Assembly: GCA_045614505.1 (NCBI GenBank)
Contig: JAZLDA010000003.1
Coordinates: 1 to 41,025 of the forward strand
DNA: 41,025 bases
Reading direction: 5' to 3'
Origin: SIG607 sp045614505
GTDB lineage: Bacteria; Bacillota; Clostridia; Oscillospirales; Acutalibacteraceae
Shown here: in pieces, positions 6,201 to 15,598 of the stretch
How positions within the stretch are numbered: the first letter of the stretch is position 1
How the letters are laid out: every line of letters begins with the position of its first letter
Program-made: the position numbers and the translations under genes
Notes under the pieces: model-generated
Databases searched by the model: none
What the model saw: only the letters and a program-made list of their open reading frames with translations
Told to the model about the DNA's origin: nothing

Positions 6201-6224
6201 GGCGTATAATTATATATATACACC
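6201..6224 (-). other. Hairpin in the rpsL-rpsG intercistronic region
   Basis: GGTGTATA and TATACGCC (minus strand) pair over 8 bp with one G-U wobble. In E. coli S7 represses its own translation by binding the rpsL-rpsG junction; whether this hairpin does the same here is only a position-based suggestion. Confidence 0.35.
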
Positions 6225-6257
6225 GCTACTTGTACAATGCAGCAGAGATTCGTCTGA

Positions 6258-6677
6258 TTATTTACCTGCTTTAGGACGTTTAGCACCGTACTTTGAACGG
6301 CTCTGCATTCTCTTTGCAACACCCTGTGCGTCAAGTGTACCACGAATAATATGGTAACGAACACCAGGGAGGTCCTTAACACGTCCGCCACGGATCAAAA
6401 CAACGCTGTGTTCCTGGAGATTGTGACCAATACCGGGAATGTAAGCAGATACTTCGATACCGTTACTAAGTCTAACTCTGGCAATCTTACGAAGAGCGGA
6501 GTTCGGCTTTTTCGGAGTTGCAGTCTTTACGGCTGTGCAGACGCCTCTCTTCTGCGGAGAATCATTGTCGGTCTGCTTACGCTTCATAGAGTTGTAACCC
6601 TTAAGCAGTGCAGGAGCCTTCGCTTTCTTCTCAACATTTTCACGTCCACTACGAACCAACTGGTTAAAAGTAGGCAT
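6258..6677 (-). CDS. rpsL: 30S ribosomal protein S12
   Basis: A 139-residue decoding-centre protein of the 30S subunit. It begins MPTFNQLVR at ATG 6677, 7 bases after GAGGAGG; a longer in-frame start at 6758 would read through the leader and is rejected. It has the Firmicutes-type insertion before QKRGVC. The decoding loops TPKKPNSALRK and GRVKDLPGVRYH keep both lysines whose change gives streptomycin resistance in other bacteria, so the wild-type sensitive form is predicted. First gene of the str operon, 163 bases after rpoC. Confidence 0.97.
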   Translation of the reverse strand: MPTFNQLVRSGRENVEKKAKAPALLKGYNSMKRKQTDNDSPQKRGVCTAVKTATPKKPNSALRKIARVRLSNGIEVSAYIPGIGHNLQEHSVVLIRGGRVKDLPGVRYHIIRGTLDAQGVAKRMQSRSKYGAKRPKAGK

Positions 6678-6706
6678 AACACACCTCCTCATTAAAAATG
6701 TATATG

Positions 6707-6733
6707 ACGCAGACAGGAAAATCCTGCCTGCGT
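6707..6733 (-). other. Leader hairpin between rpoC and rpsL
   Basis: ACGCAG-ACAGGA and TCCTGC-CTGCGT pair across a 3-base loop with one internal mismatch. It lies downstream of the rpsL promoter and about 30 bases before the rpsL start. No clean T run follows, so it may be a leader structure or partial rpoC terminator. Confidence 0.5.
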
Positions 6734-6776
6734 TATATCTATTCATCATGCAAAACACAGTTTCACATACTATTGA

Positions 6777-6805
6777 ATTTTAGCACCAAAATCACAGCTT
6801 GTCAA
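6777..6805 (-). promoter_or_regulatory. Promoter of rpsL-rpsG-fusA
   Basis: Consensus TTGACA (6800-6805), 17-bp spacer, TAAAAT (6777-6782) with TG one base before the -10. It sits in the rpoC-rpsL gap, so the str genes need not depend on rpoBC readthrough. Confidence 0.9.
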
Positions 6806-6840
6806 TAGTCTTTAAATAATTTTTTCAAAAATTTGCTAAA

Positions 6841-9800
6841 TTATTCAGCTATTGCGGTAATTTGGGTTTCATCAGCCACTGTTTCAGCAGATTCAGAGCT
6901 GATATCCTTAAGCTTCATACCTGTACCTGCAGGAATAAGCTTACCGATAATAACATTTTCTTTAAGTCCGAAGAGCGGGTCAACCTTACCCTTAATAGCA
7001 GCTTCGGTGAGGACACGTGTAGTCTCCTGGAAGGAAGCGGCAGAAAGGAAGGATTCGGTAGCAAGAGAAGCCTTGGTAATACCAAGCAACAAAGGCTTAT
7101 AAGAAGCGGTAACAAGTCCCACCTCACCTGCCTCAATACGAGCTTCAATAGCTCTGTTGGCAGCTCTTACATCTTCAACGTCATAGCGAACATTCTGAAG
7201 CAGCTCGGTTGAACCGGGATCGGTAATGAGATACTTCTTCATCATCTGACGGATTATAACCTCAATGTGCTTATCGTTGATATCAACACCCTGTGTACGG
7301 TAAGCGTTCTGAATTTCAGCAATAATATAGTGCTGAACTGCTTCGGGCCCCTGTGCCTCAAGGATATCCTGAGGATACTTGGAACCGGAAATAAGAAGCT
7401 GACCGGGGAGAACGAAATCTCCGTCCTGTACAAGGGGATTAACACCGTACGGAATAGCAATCTTTTCTTCGGTTTTATCATTGCGGATATTGATTATCTT
7501 ACTCTTCTTTTCATCAACGACAGTTACCTGACCGCCGATTTTAGCAATAAGACCGCAGTGTTTCGGACGGCGAGCTTCAAAGAGCTCTTCAACACGGGGA
7601 AGACCCTGTGTAATATCTTCGGTACTTGCAATACCGCCGGTATGGAAGGTACGCATGGTAAGCTGGGTACCGGGCTCACCGATAGACTGAGCAGCAACGA
7701 TACCTACAGCCTCACCTGTTGTAACAGGCTTACCGGTTGCAAGGTTAGCACCGTAACATTTTTTACATACACCGTGGTCGGAAAGACAACTGAGAATAGA
7801 ACGAATTTCAACTTCGGTGACACCTGTAGCACAGATTTTCTTAGCATCATCTGCTGTCATAAGGGTGTTAGAGTCAACAAGCACCTCACCTGTTGCAGGG
7901 TCAACAAAATCGTGGAGAAGGTAACGTCCTGCAAGACGCTCTTCAAGGGGTTCGATGCTATGGTTACCGTCCTTGATTTCGGAAACAAGCAGACCTTCTG
8001 TTGTGCCGCAATCATCCTCACGGATAATAACATCCTGAGAAACGTCAACAAGACGACGGGTAAGATAACCAGAGTCAGCAGTACGAAGCGCAGTATCGGC
8101 AAGTCCCTTACGAGCACCACGGGAGGAAATAAAGTACTCAAGTACGTTAAGACCTTCACGGTAGTTAGCACGAATGGGAACCTCGATAACCTTACCTGCA
8201 GTGTTGGCAATAAGTCCGCGCATACCTGCAAGCTGACGAATCTGGCTCATAGAACCACGGGCGCCGGAGTCAGCCATCATAAAGATGGGGTTGAACTCAT
8301 CAAGATTATCTTTAAGGGCATCAGCAACATCCTCGGTAGCCTTGTTCCAGATTTCAATAACGTGGCGGCTACGCTCTTCGTTGCTCATAAAACCGCGGCG
8401 ATACTTCTTGGTAACCTTATCAATTTCAGACTCTGCATCCTTCATAATATCGGTTTTGCTATCAGGAATAACTGCATCAAATACAGCTACTGTGATTGCA
8501 CCCTTGGTAGAATATTTAAAGCCGGTAGCCTTAATATTGTCAAGAACAATAGAGGAAGCGCTCGTTCCTTTGAGAGCAATACATCTGTCAATGATTTTGC
8601 TGAGTTGCTTCTTGCCTACCTTATTCTGAATGATGTCATCGTTACTTTCAACGAAGGTAGCTTTGTCATCTTTTAATGAGAAGGTCCATTCAAGGTCGAG
8701 CTCGTGTCCCTCAACACTACGGTTTACGAAACCTAAATCCTGAGGAATGGATTCATTAAAGATAATGAAACCTACAGTACACCATACAAGGCGAGAAAGA
8801 CCGTCCTCACGGGTGTAACGAACACGGATAGGTGCGTGGAGACCGATAAGACCGTTGGAGTAAGCCATAATAGCTTCATTCTTATCACGGAAGACCTTAT
8901 TGGCACCTGTTTCCTCTGCCTTTACAATAGTAAGATAGTAAGAACCGAGAACCATATCCTGTGTAGGAACTACAACAGGCTTACCGTCAGAGGGCTTGAG
9001 CAGGTTGTTAGCGGCAAGCATAAGGAAGCGTGCCTCAGCCTGAGCCTCAGCAGAAAGCGGTACGTGAACAGCCATCTGGTCACCGTCGAAGTCAGCGTTA
9101 TAAGCTGTACAAACGAGGGGGTGAAGCTTTAATGCCTTACCTTCAACCAGCACAGGCTCAAATGCCTGAATACCGAGTCTGTGAAGTGTAGGAGCACGGT
9201 TAAGAAGAACAGGATGTTCTTTAATAACGGTTTCAAGTGCATCCCAGATATCACCGCTTGCGCGTTCAACTGCTTTTCTTGCAGCCTTGATATTGGGAAC
9301 CTTCTTTTCTTCAACAAGACGCTTCATTACGAAGGGTTTGAAGAGCTCAAGAGCCATTTCCTTAGGAAGACCGCACTGATACATCTTAAGTTCAGGTCCA
9401 ACAACGATAACGCTACGGCCTGAATAGTCAACACGCTTACCGAGAAGGTTCTGACGGAAACGTCCCTGCTTACCTTTAAGCATATCGGAAAGAGACTTAA
9501 GAGCACGGTTATTAGCACCGGTTACAGCCTTGCCGCGACGACCGTTGTCAATAAGAGCATCAACTGCTTCCTGAAGCATACGCTTTTCATTACGCACAAT
9601 AATATCGGGAGCGTGGAGTTCAAGAAGACGCTTCAGACGGTTGTTACGGTTAATAACTCGACGGTAAAGGTCGTTAAGGTCGCTGGTAGCGAAACGTCCG
9701 CCGTCAAGCTGAACCATAGGACGGATATCCGGAGGGATAACTGGCAGTACATCGAGAATCATCCACTCGGGACGGTTGCCCGAAATACGGAATGCCTCTA

Positions 9801-10437
9801 AAACCTCAAGACGCTTTAAAATGCGTACGCGCTTCTGACCGCTTGCAGTCTCAAGCTCCTCACGCAGTTCAGCGCAGGTTTTCTCAAGGTCGATTTCGCA
9901 AAGAAGCTTCTTTATAGCTTCAGCACCCATTTCTGCTACGAAATCGTCCTCATATTTTTCCCTCATATCACGGTACTGCTTTTCGTTAAGAAGTTGCTTC
10001 TTCTCAAGAGGAGTATTACCGGGATCGGTAACAATGTACTGAGAGAAGTAAAGTACCTGTTCAAGAGCTTTGGGAGAAATATCCAGAGCAAGTCCCATAC
10101 GGGAAGGAATTGTTTTGAAATACCATATATGGCATACGGGAGCGGCAAGCTCAATCGTACCCATACGCTCTCTACGAACCTTTGCACGTGTAACTTCAAC
10201 ACCGCAGCGTTCGCAGATTTTACCCTTATAGCGGATGCGCTTATATTTACCGCAATGACATTCCCAGTCCTTGGTAGGTCCGAAAATACGCTCGCAGTAA
10301 AGACCCTGCTGTTCGGGCTTTAAGGTTCTGTAGTTAATGGTCTCGGGCTTGGTAACCTCGCCGTAAGACCAGCTTCTGATCTGTTCAGGAGACGCAAGGC
10401 CTATTTTTATAGACTCGTACTCAATATTGTTATCCAT
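6841..10437 (-). CDS. rpoC: DNA-directed RNA polymerase subunit beta'
   Basis: A 1198-residue catalytic subunit of RNA polymerase, a normal Firmicutes length without the large proteobacterial insertion. The N-terminal zinc site uses C60, C62, C75 and C78. The catalytic magnesium motif NADFDGDQM is at residues 447-455. A second zinc site (the SCLSDHGVCKKCYG region) precedes the trigger-loop/bridge segment with QSIGEPGTQLTMRTFHTGG. Start ATG at 10437 follows GGGAGG by 9 bases and rpoB by 14 bases, so the two are one transcript. No intein or frameshift was seen. Confidence 0.98.
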   Translation of the reverse strand: MDNNIEYESIKIGLASPEQIRSWSYGEVTKPETINYRTLKPEQQGLYCERIFGPTKDWECHCGKYKRIRYKGKICERCGVEVTRAKVRRERMGTIELAAPVCHIWYFKTIPSRMGLALDISPKALEQVLYFSQYIVTDPGNTPLEKKQLLNEKQYRDMREKYEDDFVAEMGAEAIKKLLCEIDLEKTCAELREELETASGQKRVRILKRLEVLEAFRISGNRPEWMILDVLPVIPPDIRPMVQLDGGRFATSDLNDLYRRVINRNNRLKRLLELHAPDIIVRNEKRMLQEAVDALIDNGRRGKAVTGANNRALKSLSDMLKGKQGRFRQNLLGKRVDYSGRSVIVVGPELKMYQCGLPKEMALELFKPFVMKRLVEEKKVPNIKAARKAVERASGDIWDALETVIKEHPVLLNRAPTLHRLGIQAFEPVLVEGKALKLHPLVCTAYNADFDGDQMAVHVPLSAEAQAEARFLMLAANNLLKPSDGKPVVVPTQDMVLGSYYLTIVKAEETGANKVFRDKNEAIMAYSNGLIGLHAPIRVRYTREDGLSRLVWCTVGFIIFNESIPQDLGFVNRSVEGHELDLEWTFSLKDDKATFVESNDDIIQNKVGKKQLSKIIDRCIALKGTSASSIVLDNIKATGFKYSTKGAITVAVFDAVIPDSKTDIMKDAESEIDKVTKKYRRGFMSNEERSRHVIEIWNKATEDVADALKDNLDEFNPIFMMADSGARGSMSQIRQLAGMRGLIANTAGKVIEVPIRANYREGLNVLEYFISSRGARKGLADTALRTADSGYLTRRLVDVSQDVIIREDDCGTTEGLLVSEIKDGNHSIEPLEERLAGRYLLHDFVDPATGEVLVDSNTLMTADDAKKICATGVTEVEIRSILSCLSDHGVCKKCYGANLATGKPVTTGEAVGIVAAQSIGEPGTQLTMRTFHTGGIASTEDITQGLPRVEELFEARRPKHCGLIAKIGGQVTVVDEKKSKIINIRNDKTEEKIAIPYGVNPLVQDGDFVLPGQLLISGSKYPQDILEAQGPEAVQHYIIAEIQNAYRTQGVDINDKHIEVIIRQMMKKYLITDPGSTELLQNVRYDVEDVRAANRAIEARIEAGEVGLVTASYKPLLLGITKASLATESFLSAASFQETTRVLTEAAIKGKVDPLFGLKENVIIGKLIPAGTGMKLKDISSESAETVADETQITAIAE

Positions 10438-10451
10438 TCGCGTTTCCTCCC

Positions 10452-13400
10452 TTAGTTATTTTCATCATAGGCAGAGAAATCTTCCTCGGTAATTTCCTCG
10501 GTTATCTCTTCCCCGTTTTCATCCTGAAGTGTATATCCGTCAGGAGTACCATCAAGAACAGTTTCCTGTTCGAGAGTTTCATCATTTGCAGGTACGAAGG
10601 GCAATCCGATGTCTTCATCTTCTTCAAAGGACTGTTTTAAGTCAATTTCATTGTTATCGGCATCAAGCACCTTAACATCAAGAGCAAGAGACTGGAGCTC
10701 CTTAATAAGAACCTTAAAGGATTCGGGAACGCCTGCCTTAGGAACATTCTGTCCCTTAACGATTGACTCATAGGTCTTAACACGTCCTACAACATCATCC
10801 GACTTAACAGTAAGAATTTCCTGCAGAGTATAGGCTGCACCGTAAGCTTCAAGAGCCCAAACTTCCATTTCACCGAAACGCTGGCCGCCGAACTGAGCTT
10901 TACCGCCGAGAGGCTGCTGAGTAACAAGTGAGTACGGACCGGTAGAACGGGCATGAATCTTATCGTCAACAAGATGATGGAGCTTGAGATAATACATATA
11001 ACCGACGGTTACGGGATTATCAAAACGCTCACCGGTACGGCCGTCGTTAAGGAAGGTCTTACCGTCAACAACCTTAAGCTTACCCTGGAGAGCAAGCTCT
11101 ACAAGAGCCGCTTCATCATTTCTTACATTTTCATCAAGACGGCGGATATCACGCTTACCGTCTTCGGTAACTACCTCTTCAACGAGAAGTTTACCTGCAA
11201 GAGGCTCAAGGAACATTTTGTTTTCCGGGTTAAACATTATTTCACGGCAAACGCCGGCTTCAATAAAGGACTGAATAATATCAGACTCATGAGCGCCGTC
11301 GAATACAGGTGTGCAAATCTTCCAGCCGAGCTTGCTTGCAGCATAGCCCAGATGAACTTCAAGTACCTGACCGATGTTCATACGTGAAGGAACGCCCAGA
11401 GGATTAAGAACGATATCCAGAGGAGTACCGTCTGGCAAGTAAGGCATATCTTCACTGGGTAAAATACGGGATACAACACCCTTATTACCGTGACGACCAG
11501 CCATCTTATCACCGACAGAAATCTTTCTCTTCTGTGCAATATAGCAACGTACTACAAGATTAACGCCGGGGCTGAGTTCTGAAGAGTTTTCTCTGTCAAA
11601 TACCTTAACATCAACGATAGTACCGTATTCACCGTGAGGAACGCGCAGAGAGGTATCACGCACTTCTCTTGCCTTCTCACCGAATATTGCACGGAGAAGT
11701 CTTTCTTCAGCAGTAAGCTCGGTTTCACCCTTGGGAGTAACCTTACCTACAAGGATATCTCCTGCAGTAACCTCAGCACCTACACGGATAATGCCGCGCT
11801 CGTCAAGGTCACGGAGAGCATCTTCGCCCACATTGGGGATATCACGGGTAATATCTTCAGGTCCGAGTTTGGTATCTCTTGCCTCAATTTCATATTCTTC
11901 AATATGAATGGAGGTGTACATATCCTCTCGAACGAGTTTTTCATTAATAAGGACAGCGTCCTCGTAGTTATAGCCTTCCCAGGTCATAAAGCCGATAAGA
12001 GCGTTTCTGCCGAGGCTTATTTCACCGTTACTGGTAGCAGGACCGTCGGCAATTACTTCATTAGCCTGAACCTTCTGTCCTACATTTACAATAGGCTTCT
12101 GATTGATACATGTGCCGTGGTTGGAGCGCAAGAACTTAATGAGATTATATTCATCAATCTCACCGGTTTCTGCTTTGATGCGAATAGTATCGGCAGATAC
12201 ATATTCTACAGTACCTGCACGGTTTGCAAGTACAACAACACCGGAGTCAACTGCAGCCTTATATTCCATACCGGTTGCAACAATAGGACTTTCGGTTTTG
12301 AGAAGCGGAACAGCCTGCTTCTGCATGTTTGAGCCCATGAGTGCACGGTTGGTATCATCGTTCTCAAGGAATGGTATCATTGCAGTTGCAACAGAAACCA
12401 CCATCTTGGGAGAAACGTCCATAAAGTCAGCCTGAGCAGCTTCAACCTCAAGGAATCCGTCACGGTAACGAGCATTAACCTTGGAACGAATAAAATATCC
12501 GTTTTCATCCAAAGGCTCGTTGGCCTGAGCTACATAGTAATCGTCCTCTTCGTCAGCTGTCATATAAACTACTTCTTCAAGAACTCTGCCTGTAGCCTTA
12601 TCAACTTTTCTGAAAGGTGCTTCAACAAAGCCGTATTCGTTAATACGTGCAAATGTAGCAAGGTAGGAAATAAGACCGATATTAGGTCCTTCAGGTGTCT
12701 CAATAGGACACATACGTCCGTAATGGGTGTAGTGAACGTCACGGACCTCGAAGGACGCTCTGTCTCTGGACAGACCGCCGGGACCGAGCGCGGAAAGACG
12801 ACGCTTATGAGTAAGCTCTGAAAGAGGATTGGTCTGGTCCATAAACTGAGACAGCGGAGAAGAACCGAAGAATTCCTTAATAGCTGCAACAACAGGACGG
12901 ATATTGATAAGGGACTGAGGAGTAGCATTGTCTACATCCTGAGCCTGAAGAGTCATTTTTTCGCGTACAACACGTTCCATACGGGAGAAGCCGATACGGA
13001 ACTGGTTCTGAAGAAGCTCGCCTACAGAACGAATACGACGGTTACCAAGATGGTCAATGTCATCGGTATTACCTACTCCGCTGTTAAGACCAACGAAATA
13101 GTTAATGGAAGCAAAAATATCATCAATGGTAATGTGCTTGGGAATAAGATTATCTACATTAGCGGCAATAGCCTCACGGATAGCCTCTTCCCCTTCGTTG
13201 TTCTCTAAAATATCCTTAAGACAAGCAAAAGAAACATCTTCATTTATGCGAAGGTCAGATACGTCAAAGTCGATAAAGTCCTTGATATTAACCATACCGT
13301 TGGAAAGAACCTTAACCTCACGGTTATTGCCCTCAGCATCAACAGCATACACATACGCCTCGCATACACCCTTGCGCTGAATAATACCCGCAAGCTCCTT

Positions 13401-14348
13401 TGTGATCACGGTATCGGGCTCGGCAATAATTTCACCGGTCATAGGATCAACAACAGGACGCGAAACAGCATGACCCACAAGACGTGCGCCTATAGCCAGT
13501 TTCTTATTATACTTGTAACGTCCTACTCGGGAGATATCGTAACGGCGCGCATCAAAGAACAACTGAGAAAGATAGTTCTCTGCACCCTCAACAGTTACGG
13601 GCTCGCTGGGACGAAGCTTTTTATAAAGCTCTATAAGAGCCTCAGCCTTTGACGAAATGCCGTCAGCCTCCATAGTAGCTGAAAGACATTCATTACTGCC
13701 GAAAAGCTCGGTAATCTGTTCATTAGTTTCAACACCAAGAGAACGGATAAGAACGGTAACAGGAATCTTACGGTTCTTGTCAATACGAACATAAATCACA
13801 TCATTCATAGAGGACTCATATTCAAGCCAAGCACCGCGGTTAGGAATAATGGTAGATGTATAAAGACGCTTACCGGTTTTAACATCGGCAGTCACATCAT
13901 AATATACACCGGGAGAACGAACGAGCTGTGAAACCACAGTACGCTCTGCACCGTTAATAACGAAAGTACCGGATTCGGTCATCAACGGGAAGTCTCCCAT
14001 AAACACTTCGCTTTCTTTAATCTCACCTGTTTCATTATTGAGCAGACGGGCAGTAACGCGAAGGGGAGCAGCATAAGTAGTATCTCTTGCTTTGCACTCC
14101 GTTACATCATACTTCGGTTTTTCGTCAAGGCGATAGTCGATAAAATCAAGAACAAGATTACCGGTGTAATCGGTTATTGATGACATATCGCGGAATACTT
14201 CCTTGAGTCCCTCTTCGATAAACCATTTGTATGAATTCTTCTGAATCTCAATGAGGTTAGGCATATCAATAACTTCATTGATCTTGGAGAATGTCATACG
14301 AGTGTTTTTTCCCAGTTGTACAGGTTTTACCTTAACTGTTGACTCCAT
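10452..14348 (-). CDS. rpoB: DNA-directed RNA polymerase subunit beta
   Basis: A 1298-residue subunit, somewhat longer than many Firmicutes homologues because of an acidic C-terminal tail of about 80 residues (LKQSFEEDEDIG to SAYDENN). The rifamycin pocket reads SQFMDQTNPLSELTHKRRLS. D504, H514 and S519 correspond to E. coli D516, H526 and S531, all in the sensitive wild-type state. Start ATG at 14348 has GGAGGAG 13 bases upstream, a rather long spacing; the next in-frame ATG (MTFSKINEV) is 16 codons in, and the residues before it look like the normal N-terminus, so the longer start is kept. rplJL is not upstream; the gene has its own promoter. Confidence 0.97.
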   Translation of the reverse strand: MESTVKVKPVQLGKNTRMTFSKINEVIDMPNLIEIQKNSYKWFIEEGLKEVFRDMSSITDYTGNLVLDFIDYRLDEKPKYDVTECKARDTTYAAPLRVTARLLNNETGEIKESEVFMGDFPLMTESGTFVINGAERTVVSQLVRSPGVYYDVTADVKTGKRLYTSTIIPNRGAWLEYESSMNDVIYVRIDKNRKIPVTVLIRSLGVETNEQITELFGSNECLSATMEADGISSKAEALIELYKKLRPSEPVTVEGAENYLSQLFFDARRYDISRVGRYKYNKKLAIGARLVGHAVSRPVVDPMTGEIIAEPDTVITKELAGIIQRKGVCEAYVYAVDAEGNNREVKVLSNGMVNIKDFIDFDVSDLRINEDVSFACLKDILENNEGEEAIREAIAANVDNLIPKHITIDDIFASINYFVGLNSGVGNTDDIDHLGNRRIRSVGELLQNQFRIGFSRMERVVREKMTLQAQDVDNATPQSLINIRPVVAAIKEFFGSSPLSQFMDQTNPLSELTHKRRLSALGPGGLSRDRASFEVRDVHYTHYGRMCPIETPEGPNIGLISYLATFARINEYGFVEAPFRKVDKATGRVLEEVVYMTADEEDDYYVAQANEPLDENGYFIRSKVNARYRDGFLEVEAAQADFMDVSPKMVVSVATAMIPFLENDDTNRALMGSNMQKQAVPLLKTESPIVATGMEYKAAVDSGVVVLANRAGTVEYVSADTIRIKAETGEIDEYNLIKFLRSNHGTCINQKPIVNVGQKVQANEVIADGPATSNGEISLGRNALIGFMTWEGYNYEDAVLINEKLVREDMYTSIHIEEYEIEARDTKLGPEDITRDIPNVGEDALRDLDERGIIRVGAEVTAGDILVGKVTPKGETELTAEERLLRAIFGEKAREVRDTSLRVPHGEYGTIVDVKVFDRENSSELSPGVNLVVRCYIAQKRKISVGDKMAGRHGNKGVVSRILPSEDMPYLPDGTPLDIVLNPLGVPSRMNIGQVLEVHLGYAASKLGWKICTPVFDGAHESDIIQSFIEAGVCREIMFNPENKMFLEPLAGKLLVEEVVTEDGKRDIRRLDENVRNDEAALVELALQGKLKVVDGKTFLNDGRTGERFDNPVTVGYMYYLKLHHLVDDKIHARSTGPYSLVTQQPLGGKAQFGGQRFGEMEVWALEAYGAAYTLQEILTVKSDDVVGRVKTYESIVKGQNVPKAGVPESFKVLIKELQSLALDVKVLDADNNEIDLKQSFEEDEDIGLPFVPANDETLEQETVLDGTPDGYTLQDENGEEITEEITEEDFSAYDENN

Positions 14349-14377
14349 AGGTTTTAAATCACTCCTCCAAAATTTTA

Positions 14378-14389
14378 CGGTTTAAACCG
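14378..14389. other. Perfect 12-bp palindrome in the rpoB leader
   Basis: CGGTTTAAACCG lies just upstream of the rpoB ribosome site, about 90 bases downstream of the -10. It could be a protein site or a minor hairpin; no known operator is recognised. Confidence 0.4.
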
Positions 14390-14485
14390 CATTAACTCCA
14401 ATGTTGTAAAATGACCGTAATATTATAAATATACTGACGTATACGCATACTACGAGCCATAATATCCCATCATTAGCGAATACTT

Positions 14486-14514
14486 ATTATATTATACTTT
14501 CAAATTTAAGTCAA
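14486..14514 (-). promoter_or_regulatory. Promoter of rpoB-rpoC
   Basis: TTGACT (14509-14514), 17-bp spacer, TATAAT (14486-14491). The leader before rpoB is about 130 bases. Confidence 0.9.
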
Positions 14515-14543
14515 GTATTTTTTTGCATATTTTAGAAAAATTT

Positions 14544-14570
14544 AAACCGCCTGACAAAATCAGGCGGTTT
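14544..14570 (-). terminator. Terminator after the PPIase lipoprotein gene
   Basis: AAACCGCCTGA-caaaa-TCAGGCGGTTT, an 11-bp perfect stem 5 bases past the stop. The T run on the minus strand is interrupted (TTTAAATTTTT). It separates the prmA group from the rpoB promoter. Confidence 0.85.
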
Positions 14571-14575
14571 TTCCA

Positions 14576-15583
14576 TTAATTAACTATTGTTATCTTCTCG
14601 TACAAGGTTTCAACTACCGTGTCGTTTACATATATAGACTCAATATAATTATTGCCATATACTTCCTTTACCTCATCAGCGGTTGTATTATAAATTTTTG
14701 CAATCTCATCGGTTTTAGCATTCACAGCTTCGCTAGTAACCTTAAGTCCCAAAGCATCAAAGCAGGCGTACATAATTACCTCTGATTTGAGAATGTCCTC
14801 TTTGAAAGCAGCTTCATCCATACCGTTGGCTGAAAGGAAGCTTTCAAAGGTATAACCGTAATTCGTAGCGTAATTGGTGTAGTATTGCTTATAATAACCA
14901 TATCCGTTACCGTGTTTATCCGGCGGCAGTTTTTTCACTGTACTGTTATTGATAATGTAATTGTAAACATAGTTTTTAATACATTCTTTTTCAAGTTCTT
15001 TAAGGTAAGCATCTGCGGAATCAAAGCCTGCAGCAGCGGCAAAATCATCGTTAACTTCAGAATAAGTACGCTTTACCGAATTAACGGTAACGGTAAATAC
15101 TGCATCCGTTCCTGAAAGTTTAATTGTCTTTGAGCCTGTTTCAAGGTCTGTTGAATCGTTATAACCCTCCGGGAAGGTAACGTTAATATCAACAGTATCG
15201 CCGATTTTAACACCTATAAGTTGTTCTTCAAATCCGTCTATAAATTGACCTGAACCGATTGTAAGGTCAAATTCCTCTGCAGTACCTCCTGTGAAAGCGA
15301 CACCGTCAACCTTGCCTGCATAGTCAATGTTTGCAACATCTCCGTCTGCGACAACTCCCTCTTCAACTGAATAAGGGTAAGCATTTAAATCTGAATTTAA
15401 AGCATTTTTATAAGCTTCAAGGTAATCTTCCGATTTAAGGTCAACGGTAATGTTTTCAATGTCGCACAGCTCAACGTAATCTTTAAGACCCTTTACATAA
15501 TTAAGTCTGTCCATGTCACCGCAGCCCACAAGAGTAAACGTCATAAGCAGGGTTATGAGTAAAAGCGCAATAATTCTTTTCAT
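14576..15583 (-). CDS. Trigger-factor-like FKBP peptidyl-prolyl isomerase lipoprotein
   Basis: A 335-residue secreted lipoprotein. The signal peptide ends in lipobox LVGC, with lipidated C21. An FKBP-type domain spans about residues 77-172 and carries the trigger-factor-type signature GSGQFIDGFEEQLIG. A helical region follows, resembling the trigger-factor C-terminal chaperone part. There is no ribosome-binding N-terminal domain, so it likely helps fold exported proteins at the outer face of the membrane rather than nascent chains. It lies 15 bases after prfB and probably ends the prmA-prfB transcript. The closest alternative is a PrsA/SurA-like foldase, but those carry parvulin domains. Confidence 0.85.
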   Translation of the reverse strand: MKRIIALLLITLLMTFTLVGCGDMDRLNYVKGLKDYVELCDIENITVDLKSEDYLEAYKNALNSDLNAYPYSVEEGVVADGDVANIDYAGKVDGVAFTGGTAEEFDLTIGSGQFIDGFEEQLIGVKIGDTVDINVTFPEGYNDSTDLETGSKTIKLSGTDAVFTVTVNSVKRTYSEVNDDFAAAAGFDSADAYLKELEKECIKNYVYNYIINNSTVKKLPPDKHGNGYGYYKQYYTNYATNYGYTFESFLSANGMDEAAFKEDILKSEVIMYACFDALGLKVTSEAVNAKTDEIAKIYNTTADEVKEVYGNNYIESIYVNDTVVETLYEKITIVN

Positions 15584-15598
15584 TTTAATTTCCCCCTA

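Noticed and set aside
7267..8676. 469-codon frame antisense to rpoC
   Set aside because: Despite its length it is a shadow of rpoC codon bias with no start signal or recognisable domain.
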